Positions 1 to 5,146 of a stretch of 6,698 nt of DNA are shown piece after piece. The notes below the pieces were generated by a model, which saw only the letters and a program-made list of their open reading frames with translations, ran no database searches and was not told the DNA's origin. This stretch comes from Trebonia sp030042015 (GTDB taxonomy: Bacteria; Actinomycetota; Actinomycetes; Streptosporangiales; Streptosporangiaceae), in assembly GCF_030042015.1 (NCBI RefSeq), contig NZ_JASIAL010000031.1, positions 1-6,698 on the forward strand, in the 5' to 3' direction. Made by a program: the position numbers and the translations under genes. Position 1 is the stretch's first letter, and each line of letters opens with the position of its first letter.

Positions 1-318
1 CCCGGCGTGGAACACGACCGCACCGGGCCCGAGTTCGCGGACCGCGGCGATGTCCGCGGGATCGGGCGAGCCACCGTCGCTGACCAGGGCCGCGGCTTCC
101 AGGCCGGAGGCGCCACTGGACACCGCCATCGCCACGGCCAGGTGCAGGGCCGACAGCCGGAGCGAGGGCAGCGCGACCGCGGCAGCGGCGTACGTGCGGC
201 CGGTCTCGTCCCTGACGGCAGCACCCTCGGCCGCCGCGACCCTGGCGCGGGCCGCGCGGGCGAGAGTGATGATCTTGATGTCCTCGGGGCCGGGTTCCTC
301 CGGCCCTGCCTCGCTCAC
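1..318 (-). CDS. Cytidine-deaminase-like protein, probably non-catalytic (N-terminal 106 residues, cut by window edge)
   Basis: The visible 106 residues match the N-terminal half of the small cytidine deaminase fold. A helix rich in Ala/Arg (about 19-31) leads to EGAAVRDETGRTY (31-43), equivalent to the VGAAV...DG strands of true deaminases. A helix follows (55-69, LSALHLAVAMAVSSG) where the zinc and catalytic motif C-A-E normally sits. Here that triplet reads S56-A57-L58, so the zinc-binding Cys and the catalytic Glu are both absent. No Cys occurs anywhere in the visible part, although the second zinc motif (PCxxC) would be expected near its end. Start: GTG at 318, ten bases after the stop of the CBS-domain gene, with no clear ribosome binding site, so it is probably read by coupling. 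This position, after phoH-ybeY-CBS protein and normally before era, is where actinobacteria carry a gene often annotated cytidine deaminase. Fold assignment is fairly sure; loss of activity is inferred. Confidence 0.8.
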   Translation of the reverse strand, partial: MSEAGPEEPGPEDIKIITLARAARARVAAAEGAAVRDETGRTYAAAAVALPSLRLSALHLAVAMAVSSGASGLEAAALVSDGGSPDPADIAAVRELGPGAVVFHAG

Positions 319-328
319 AGGGCTGATA

Positions 329-1660
329 TTAGACCGGCGGCGCGCCGCCGCGGGGATTACGGGCGGGGTCGGCCCGAAGGTCGCCGTTCCCCTCGGCGGG
401 CGCGCCGCTGGCGGCCGCGGTCCCGTGCCCAGCGGGGCCCGCGGGAACGGCCTCGCCGTCCGGCCCGATCCGCTCGACGGTCACGGTCCCGATCCGGTTT
501 CGCCGGCCGGCCAGGCTCTCGGCGGTCAGGCGCAGGCCCGAGACGGTGGCCACCGAGCCGGCGATCGGCACCTTGCCGAGCCGCTGGGCCAGCAGGCCGC
601 CGACGGTCTCCACGTCCTCGGCGTCGATCGTGACGCCGAACAGCTCGGCCAGCTCCTCGACCGGCAGCCGCGGGCTGACCCTGGCCGAGTTGTCGCCGAG
701 CCAGGTGACCGGCGGCGCCTCCCGGTCGTACTCGTCCTCGATCTCTCCGACGATCTCCTCCAGGATGTCCTCGATCGTGACCAGCCCGGCGGTGCCGCCG
801 TACTCGTCGATCACGATCGCCACGTGGATGCGCTGCACCTGCATGTTCCTGAGGAGCTCATCGATCGGCTTGCTGTCGGGCACGTACGTGGCGGGCCGCA
901 TGACCTGGTCGATCCGCTCGGTGTCCTCCGCGCCCGGGTGCTCGTGCACCCGGGCCACGATGTCCTTCAGGTAGGCGATCCCGACCACGTCGTCGGTGCT
1001 CTCGCCGACCACGGGTATGCGGGAGAAGCCGCTGCGCAGCGCCGCCGACAGGGCCTGGTCGAGGGTCTTGTCGCGCTCGATGAAAACCATGTCCGTACGG
1101 GGCACCATGACCTCGCGGACGATCGTGTCGCCGAGTTCGAAGACCGAGCGGACCATCTCCCGCTCCCCCGGCTCGATCTCGGTCCGCCCCTCGATGTAGT
1201 CCACCAGGCCGCGCAGCTCCGGCCGGGCGGCCAGCTCCGCGTCAGCGGCAGGGCCGCCGAGCGGCAGCGCGCCGGAGATCGCGTCGAGCAGCCGCGGCAG
1301 CGGCCCCAGTATCCGGTATAGCGGGCGAAGCAGCCGGACGGCGGTGCCCGCGACCCGCTCGGCGCGCCGCCGGCCCATGGCGCGGGGCCCGACCCCGATC
1401 AGCACGTACCTGGCGACTAGCAGGGCACCGGCCGCGGGCAGGAACACCTGCCAGCCGCCGCCAAGCCAGTGGGCGAACGCCAGCGTCATCAGCACCGCCG
1501 CCGACACCTCGGCGCACACCCGGATCAGCATCAGCAGGCTGCCGTACCGCGCCAGCCCCTGCGCGTCGGCCCTGGACATGGCGGCCTGAGCGCCCGCGCA
1601 CCAGTCAGCGGCAAGGATCAGCGCGATCGCGGCTACCAGCAGCCACCACGCGGGTGACAT
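329..1660 (-). CDS. DUF21/CNNM-CBS-CorC domain membrane protein (hemolysin C / YbeX-related, putative Mg/Co transport)
   Basis: The protein is 443 residues from the ATG at 1660. The N-terminal DUF21/CNNM region has hydrophobic segments at about 5-22, 42-62 and 70-92, the first with paired Trp at its start. A CBS pair covers about 180-305: it opens with the VMVPRTDM motif (184-191) and contains IDEYGGTAGLVTIEDILEEI (284-303), a strong signature of the family. A CorC/HlyC domain (about 318-398) includes the VETVGGLL motif. The Pro/Gly/Ala-rich tail after about 400 looks disordered. Family members are integral membrane proteins tied to magnesium or cobalt homeostasis; the old name hemolysin is misleading. 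The third gene of the cluster corresponds to ybeX/corC in E. coli, but this one keeps the membrane domain that YbeX lacks. The ATG overlaps the ybeY stop as TGATG, with AGGAAGGA (1676-1669) eight bases upstream. A TTG one codon earlier is also possible. Transport direction and substrate cannot be read from sequence. Confidence 0.93.
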   Translation of the reverse strand: MSPAWWLLVAAIALILAADWCAGAQAAMSRADAQGLARYGSLLMLIRVCAEVSAAVLMTLAFAHWLGGGWQVFLPAAGALLVARYVLIGVGPRAMGRRRAERVAGTAVRLLRPLYRILGPLPRLLDAISGALPLGGPAADAELAARPELRGLVDYIEGRTEIEPGEREMVRSVFELGDTIVREVMVPRTDMVFIERDKTLDQALSAALRSGFSRIPVVGESTDDVVGIAYLKDIVARVHEHPGAEDTERIDQVMRPATYVPDSKPIDELLRNMQVQRIHVAIVIDEYGGTAGLVTIEDILEEIVGEIEDEYDREAPPVTWLGDNSARVSPRLPVEELAELFGVTIDAEDVETVGGLLAQRLGKVPIAGSVATVSGLRLTAESLAGRRNRIGTVTVERIGPDGEAVPAGPAGHGTAAASGAPAEGNGDLRADPARNPRGGAPPV

Positions 1661-2199
1661 CAACCAGGTCCTTCCTGTGCTTCCCTGTCCGCGACGGCCC
1701 CTGGCCGGCCCTGCCCCGCGGCCTCGCGCCAGGCCCGCAACAGCGTGCCCTGCAGCCCGAACATCTCGGCTTCCTCCTCGGGATCAGCGTGATCGTAGCC
1801 GAGCAGGTGCAAGATCCCGTGCACGCAGAGCAATTCGAGTTCCTGCTGGGTCGAATGGCCTGCCTGACGGGCCTGCCCGGCCGCGACCTGCGGGCACAGC
1901 ACGACGTCGCCGAGCAGGCCCGGCTCGGGCCCCGAGTCCTCGCCGCCGGCCCGGCTGCCGTGCGCACCGCCCATCGACGGCGGGCGCAGCTCGTCCATCG
2001 GGAACGAGAGCACGTCGGTCGGCCCGGGCTCGTCCATCCACTTCACGTGCAGGTCGGTCATGGTGACTTCATCGACAAGCAGCACGGACAGCTCGGCCAG
2101 CGGGTGGATCCGCAGCCGGTCAAGCGTGAACCGCGCGACCGCGGCGAGTGCCACCTCGTCGACCGCCATCCCCGACTCGTTGGCGATTTCGATGGTCAC
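1660..2199 (-). CDS. ybeY: Endoribonuclease YbeY (16S rRNA maturation factor)
   Basis: This 179-residue protein is a single-strand-specific metal-dependent RNase of the UPF0054 family, acting in the cytoplasm on 16S rRNA 3' end maturation and ribosome quality control. The zinc motif HxxxHxxxxxH is intact: H127, H131 and H137 in HGILHLLGYDH (127-137). The other family signature, PTDVLSFPMDE (60-70), is also present. Aligning by eye to E. coli YbeY, the position of the conserved Arg59 appears to be Met55 here (WMDEPGPTDVLSF); I believe this Met is usual in actinobacterial members. A loop at about 75-94 is Gly-rich and probably disordered, and the C-terminal 20 residues extend past the core. The start is GTG at 2199, with GGAGA seven bases upstream; an ATG at 2206 is out of frame. 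It follows phoH by 22 bases, matching the ybeZ-ybeY pairing seen widely in bacteria. Confidence 0.96.
   Translation of the reverse strand: MTIEIANESGMAVDEVALAAVARFTLDRLRIHPLAELSVLLVDEVTMTDLHVKWMDEPGPTDVLSFPMDELRPPSMGGAHGSRAGGEDSGPEPGLLGDVVLCPQVAAGQARQAGHSTQQELELLCVHGILHLLGYDHADPEEEAEMFGLQGTLLRAWREAAGQGRPGAVADREAQEGPG
1669..1676 (-). promoter_or_regulatory. Ribosome binding site of the CBS-domain gene
   Basis: AGGAAGGA on the minus strand lies within the last codons of ybeY, eight bases before the ATG at 1660. This spacing favours that ATG over the TTG at 1663. Together with the TGATG overlap it indicates translational coupling to ybeY. Confidence 0.7.
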
Positions 2200-2206
2200 C
2201 TGGCAT

Positions 2207-2211
2207 TCTCC
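2207..2211 (-). promoter_or_regulatory. Ribosome binding site deciding the ybeY GTG start
   Basis: GGAGA on the minus strand ends seven bases before the GTG at 2199. It sits inside the 22-base gap after the phoH stop. It supports the GTG start, since the nearby ATG is out of frame. Confidence 0.65.
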
Positions 2212-2221
2212 GATTCAGTGC

Positions 2222-4342
2222 TCAGCGGTCGCCGCGGTGCCGCGGCGGCCGCGCCTGGGGCGCCTGGGGCACCTGGGCTTTGGTGTCATAGCGCTCGTAG
2301 GCGTCGACGATCTTCCCGACCAGCTTGTGCCGGACGACGTCGTGGCTGGTCAGCCTGGAGAAGTGGATGTCGGGAATGCCGTCGAGGATGTCCTGCACCA
2401 CGCGCAGGCCGCTCACCTGCCCGGCCGGCAGGTCGACCTGGGTGATGTCACCGGTGACGACGATCTTGGATCCGAAGCCAAGCCGGGTGAGGAACATCTT
2501 CATCTGCTCGGCCGAGGTGTTCTGCGCCTCGTCCAGGATGATGAACGAGTCGTTCAGCGTGTTGTGCGTCAGCAGGAAGTCCTCGGTCGTGTACAGCGAA
2601 TCCGCCGCCGCCACCGAGATGCACACGCACTCGGCCGAACCGGCCGGCTCGATGCTCTCGATGAACCGCCCGGGGCGCCCGGGGCGCCCGCCGCCGCCCG
2701 ATGCCCAGTACGCGTCGCGCTTCCTGGCGAGCCGGAACGGCTCGATGCCGTCCGGCAGCCGGATGTCGATGACGTACGCATCATGGCGGTTGTAGACGGG
2801 TCTTCCGGGTGCGAATCCCTGCTTTCGCCCGGCGGCCTGGCGAACACGATCGTAGGCGACCCCGCCCATCGATCTGACCAGGAAGAGCACGTCGTCGCGC
2901 AGCCGCGGTGATGTGGTGGTGTACTGCACGCGGCAAGTCCGGTGACGCTGCGTGACAGGGCCGCCGTCTGTGTCGAGCAGGCCCTGCAGCACGGCCAGCC
3001 GTACCTTCGCCGAGTTGCACAGGTACAGCTCGGGCACGGACTTCGCCCCGGACCGGGCGCCATGCAATCCGAGGGCACGGGCGATGCCCGTCACCGGGTT
3101 CTCGATCGTGACGACATCTCCCGTCGAGGCCGCCCGGTTCAACGCGTGGCCGGGTCCGCCGAGGGGACGGACCTGTCTGCCGGGCAGCCTCGGCTCCGGC
3201 TCCCAGGCGAGCTCAGGGTCGCCGGTGGCGAAGCCCGGCGTGGTCTTCCCGGTCAGGCAGCCGTCGCCGAGCAGCAGCCCGAGAGCGTACGGGTCCATCG
3301 GCACCGGCCGGTACGGGAAGCAGACCGGCGCGCTGTGCGAAGGCAGCTCGTACCGGTGGCAGTGGTTCGCGCGCAGGTCGCCGATCATCTCCCGGGTCTC
3401 GAGGACCCGGAGCGGCTTGCCGCGACGGCGGTCGTCACGGGTCGCCACGGCCCACAGATGGTCCCCTGAGCACAGCGTCGAGGCACCGTCCTGCGTGATG
3501 ACCCGGTAGATGTCCTTCTCCCCCTGCGGGTAGACGCCGATCACGGGGGTCGGCTCGCCATTCGAGGCGATGACGAGATCACCCACCGTGAGGGAGCCGA
3601 TCGGCCGGAATCCGCTTGGCGTTAGCACTGGCGTGCCAGTTGGCTGCGCCCGACCGCGCATGTATGCCAGCGGGGCGATCTCTATCGTGCCGGCCGCGGT
3701 CAGCTTGGGGACCGAGTCCGGGTCGATCATGTCGTGCAGCGCGTCGTACAGCGGGCGCAGGTAGGGGTCGATCTTCTCGTACAGGGTGCCGGGCAGGAAG
3801 CCGAGCCGCTCCCCCGCCTCCACGGCCGGGCGGGTCAGGATGATCCGGTTGACCTCCTTGGCCTGCAGCGCCTTCACCGCCTTGGCCATCGCGAGGTAGG
3901 TCTTGCCGGTTCCGGCGGGGCCGATCGCGAACACGATCGTGTGCTTGTCGATCGCGTCCGCGTAGTGCTTCTGGTTCAGCGTCTTCGGCCTGATCGTCCG
4001 GCCGCGCGCGGACAGGATGCCCTGCGTCAGCACGTCCGCGGGCCGCACGCCGTGCTCGGCCCTGAGCATGGCCGCGGCGCGCTCCACCGCGTCCGCGGAC
4101 AGCTCGGTACCCGTGCGCTGCAGCTCAAGGAGCTCGCCGAACAGCTTGCCGACCAGCGCGGTTTCGGCCGGCGGGCCGGACACCGTGATCTCGTTGCCGC
4201 GGACGTGGATATCGGCGGTGAACTCCCGCTCGATCACGTGCAGCAACTCGTCCCCGGTCCCGAGCAAGCCGACCATTGAATGGTCATCTGGAATGACGAT
4301 CCGTATCTGGGAACCTGGCAGGTCGCTGCGAGTGTCTGTCAA
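2222..4342 (-). CDS. phoH: PhoH-like ATPase (YbeZ family) interrupted by an intein
   Basis: The precursor is 706 residues: N-extein 1-231, intein 232-594, C-extein 595-706. The joined exteins make 343 residues, the usual PhoH size. The N-terminal part (about 12-56) resembles a KH-like RNA-binding domain. It is followed by the PhoH P-loop domain: RTIRPKTLNQ (115-124), Walker A GPAGTGKT (141-148), LTRPAVEAGERLGFLPG (169-185), then after the intein Walker B IILDEAQN (601-608), VVTGDITQVDLP (628-639) and SRLTSHDVVRHKLVG (662-676). PhoH/YbeZ is a cytoplasmic ATPase/putative RNA helicase that works with YbeY in rRNA processing, consistent with ybeY being next. The insertion falls between RGR (229-231) and TLND (595-598), which are contiguous in ordinary PhoH proteins, nine residues before the Walker B Asp604. 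ATPase function must therefore require splicing. The start is TTG at 4342 with GAGAG seven bases upstream; no ATG or GTG lies close by in frame. The Gln/Pro-rich tail (689-706) is variable. Confidence 0.96.
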   Translation of the reverse strand: MTDTRSDLPGSQIRIVIPDDHSMVGLLGTGDELLHVIEREFTADIHVRGNEITVSGPPAETALVGKLFGELLELQRTGTELSADAVERAAAMLRAEHGVRPADVLTQGILSARGRTIRPKTLNQKHYADAIDKHTIVFAIGPAGTGKTYLAMAKAVKALQAKEVNRIILTRPAVEAGERLGFLPGTLYEKIDPYLRPLYDALHDMIDPDSVPKLTAAGTIEIAPLAYMRGRAQPTGTPVLTPSGFRPIGSLTVGDLVIASNGEPTPVIGVYPQGEKDIYRVITQDGASTLCSGDHLWAVATRDDRRRGKPLRVLETREMIGDLRANHCHRYELPSHSAPVCFPYRPVPMDPYALGLLLGDGCLTGKTTPGFATGDPELAWEPEPRLPGRQVRPLGGPGHALNRAASTGDVVTIENPVTGIARALGLHGARSGAKSVPELYLCNSAKVRLAVLQGLLDTDGGPVTQRHRTCRVQYTTTSPRLRDDVLFLVRSMGGVAYDRVRQAAGRKQGFAPGRPVYNRHDAYVIDIRLPDGIEPFRLARKRDAYWASGGGGRPGRPGRFIESIEPAGSAECVCISVAAADSLYTTEDFLLTHNTLNDSFIILDEAQNTSAEQMKMFLTRLGFGSKIVVTGDITQVDLPAGQVSGLRVVQDILDGIPDIHFSRLTSHDVVRHKLVGKIVDAYERYDTKAQVPQAPQARPPRHRGDR
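2252..2278 (-). repeat. Short 9-bp tandem repeat in the phoH 3' end
   Basis: On the plus strand the unit CGCCTGGGG occurs twice (2252-2260, 2261-2269), followed by a diverged third copy CACCTGGGC (2270-2278). Being a multiple of three, it keeps the frame and encodes the QVP-QAP-QAR part of the variable PhoH tail. It is probably slippage in a disordered tail. Confidence 0.7.
2561..3649 (-). mobile_element. Class 3 intein with LAGLIDADG homing endonuclease, in-frame within phoH
   Basis: This 363-codon in-frame insertion encodes PhoH residues 232-594. Block A: A232 followed by TGTPVLTPSGFRPIGSLTVGDLV (235-257), with the usual G..V.T..G...I..L..GD.V pattern but Ala instead of Cys/Ser at position 1. 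Block B: SGDHLW (292-297), with H295 and, two residues on, W297. Block F: C574 within VCISV (573-577). Block G: T592-H593-N594, followed by Thr595 as the +1 extein residue. Ala1 plus Trp(B12), Cys(F4) and Thr(G5) is the WCT signature of class 3 inteins, in which the block F Cys performs the first attack. The central part is a LAGLIDADG endonuclease: ALGLLLGDG (353-361) and LQGLLDTDG (452-460), with acidic D360 and D459 kept. No stop or evident frameshift is seen, so both splicing and homing look intact. Activity is inferred. Between the two endonuclease motifs (about 375-430) I cannot verify conservation. Confidence 0.93.
2667..2693 (-). repeat. Short 9-bp tandem repeat inside the intein
   Basis: On the plus strand the unit CGCCCGGGG occurs twice (2667-2675, 2676-2684), with a third partial copy (2685-2693). 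It encodes the GGGGRPGRPGR stretch (549-559), which links the endonuclease domain to the C-terminal splicing blocks. This looks like a length-variable linker produced by slippage. Confidence 0.7.
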
Positions 4343-4349
4343 TTCAGTG

Positions 4350-4354
4350 CTCTC
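4350..4354 (-). promoter_or_regulatory. Weak ribosome binding site supporting the phoH TTG start
   Basis: GAGAG on the minus strand ends seven bases before the TTG at 4342. It is a partial match to the anti-Shine-Dalgarno target. No ATG or GTG in the same frame lies nearby upstream, so the TTG is the best start available. Confidence 0.45.
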
Positions 4355-4393
4355 GAAGGCCCCGGGAGCGCCCGCGGGCGACGTTATTAGCGG

Positions 4394-4416
4394 CGGCCGC
4401 CTGCTGACGGCGGCCG
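4394..4416 (-). other. 8-bp GC hairpin in the HIT-phoH gap
   Basis: CGGCCGCC (4394-4401) and GGCGGCCG (4409-4416) form a perfect 8-bp stem around a 7-base loop, in the 84-base gap just after the HIT stop. No T-run follows on the minus strand, so it is not a classical intrinsic terminator. It could attenuate or protect the HIT mRNA 3' end. In DNA this GC-rich, an 8-bp palindrome could also be chance. Confidence 0.4.
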
Positions 4417-4426
4417 GCGTGTCCGG

Positions 4427-4771
4427 TCAGCCGGGCGGCCATGTCATCGGCCGGCCGCCAAGCACGTGCGCGTGCGCGTGCGACACGGTCTGGCCGCCCT
4501 CCCGCCCGGTGTTGAACACGATCCGGTAGCCGCTGCCGTCGATCCCCTCGGCGACCGCGACCCGATGCGCCTGGCTGACCAGCTCCTCGAGCAGGCCGTC
4601 GCCCGCGCCGGCCAGCGCGGCAACGTCGGCGAAGTGATCCCGCGGGATCACCAGGACGTGCGTGGGCGCCTGCGGGCTGATGTCGCGGAACGCGATCGTC
4701 CGCTTTCCGTCTAGCACGATCGTGGCCGGGATGTCCCCGGTCGCGATCGCGCAGAACAAGCAGTCTGGCAT
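4427..4771 (-). CDS. HIT (histidine triad) family nucleotide-binding protein, HinT-like
   Basis: This is a 114-residue protein, the usual length of HinT-branch HIT proteins. These are small homodimeric cytoplasmic nucleotide hydrolases/transferases, typically acting on purine nucleoside phosphoramidates. The N-terminal MPDCLFCAI has the CxxC pair that often binds zinc in bacterial HIT proteins. The core carries ISPQAPTHVLVIPRDHF, and the C-terminal active-site triad is HAHAHVL in SHAHAHVLGGRPM, where the middle His is the expected nucleophile. I chose the ATG at 4771 because the protein then begins exactly at the family's conserved start. An in-frame start at 4858 would add 29 non-conserved residues. 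A near-consensus -10 box sits just upstream of the ATG, suggesting a leaderless mRNA. It lies 84 bases upstream of phoH on the same strand; read-through into phoH is possible. The physiological substrate is unknown. Confidence 0.93.
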   Translation of the reverse strand: MPDCLFCAIATGDIPATIVLDGKRTIAFRDISPQAPTHVLVIPRDHFADVAALAGAGDGLLEELVSQAHRVAVAEGIDGSGYRIVFNTGREGGQTVSHAHAHVLGGRPMTWPPG

Positions 4772-4777
4772 CTTACG

Positions 4778-4783
4778 ATCATA
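4778..4783 (-). promoter_or_regulatory. -10 box of a predicted leaderless promoter for the HIT gene
   Basis: TATGAT on the minus strand (5 of 6 matches to TATAAT) ends six bases before the HIT ATG. A transcript starting about seven bases downstream would begin at the A of the start codon. No Shine-Dalgarno sequence is present, which fits leaderless translation, common in actinobacteria. I see no convincing -35 box at 16-18 bases. Confidence 0.6.
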
Positions 4784-4890
4784 GTGGCCAGGCGGCGGCA
4801 TGTGCTGCCGACCTCGCGCTGGGCAATCGAGTGGTATGACCCCGCGGTCGGCGGACACGCCCCATGCGGCTACAGTGGCTATCAGTTACA

Positions 4891-4919
4891 TTGAGCCTGC
4901 GGGTCGCCAGCCCGATAAT
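4891..4919 (+). promoter_or_regulatory. Predicted housekeeping-type promoter of the sigma factor operon
   Basis: TTGAGC (4891-4896, 4 of 6 to TTGACA) and GATAAT (4914-4919, 5 of 6 to TATAAT) are separated by exactly 17 bases. The predicted start is near 4926, giving a leader of about 220 bases before the sigma factor start. I do not see a clear ECF-type GGAAC promoter that would indicate autoregulation. Confidence 0.6.
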
Positions 4920-4982
4920 TGAGTCCGCGGACGTTACGCATAACCCGGCAGGAGTCAACTGGCCAGCAGTGCACGCGTTACC

Positions 4983-5018
4983 GGGTTGATTCCGGCAAGT
5001 GCTGTCGCCGGCCAACCC
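4983..5018 (+). other. Strong hairpin in the predicted 5' leader of the sigma factor gene
   Basis: GGGTTG (4983-4988) pairs with CAACCC (5013-5018), and CCGGC (4992-4996) pairs with GCCGG (5007-5011). The two stems are separated by a small internal loop (ATT opposite C), with a 10-base apical loop at 4997-5006. This gives eleven base pairs in all. It lies about 57 bases after the predicted transcription start and is followed within about 10 bases by a pyrimidine-rich stretch (5028-5039), but not by a proper T-run. It could be a leader control element, a protein site or a weak terminator. Confidence 0.5.
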
Positions 5019-5146
5019 TGATGGATATTCTTGTCTTTCCGCAATCCTCCGGCGGTTTCTGGGGTGGAGTTACCGAATGTGGGTTGGGCAGTGCAAGATC
5101 ATCGCGGGACGTCGTCCGGCGCTCCGCATAGTCGCGCGAAAGCGGC

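Larger units (their letters stand above)
4772..5146. other. Divergent intergenic region between the HIT gene and the sigma factor gene
   Basis: This region of about 375 bases has no gene I can support. It contains the leaderless HIT promoter at its left end, a plus-strand sigma70-type promoter at 4891-4919, and a leader hairpin at 4983-5018. It is visibly more AT-rich than the flanking genes in places (for example around 4880-4920 and 5020-5045), as expected for regulatory DNA. Confidence 0.7.

Noticed and set aside
50..1321. Long plus-strand open frame (423 codons) opposite the CBS-domain gene
   Set aside because: It is antisense to a clearly conserved protein, its translation is Arg/Ala/Gly/Asp-rich with no family motif, and long shadow frames are normal in GC-rich coding DNA.
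3150..3260. Possible frameshift in the intein between the two endonuclease motifs, where the sequence looked less familiar
   Set aside because: The frame stays open and recognisable intein sequence resumes in the same frame on both sides, so divergence is the simpler reading.
4381..4386. TAACGT as a -10 box for a separate phoH promoter
   Set aside because: The match to TATAAT is weak, there is no -35 partner, and the preceding GC hairpin confuses the context.
4462..4482. 21-base alternating purine-pyrimidine run with a GTGCGC hexamer repeat (possible Z-DNA)
   Set aside because: It is explained by codons for the HAHAHV active-site motif.
4772..4858. 29-residue N-terminal extension of the HIT protein from a start at 4858
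   Set aside because: It is not conserved in character, spans the likely -10 box, and the family start MPDCLFC fits the ATG at 4771.
5021..5131. 36-codon plus-strand ORF in the leader of the sigma gene
   Set aside because: It has no ribosome binding site and its third-position GC is much lower than in neighbouring genes. It ends 15 bases before the sigma start, so a leader peptide is not impossible, but nothing supports it.
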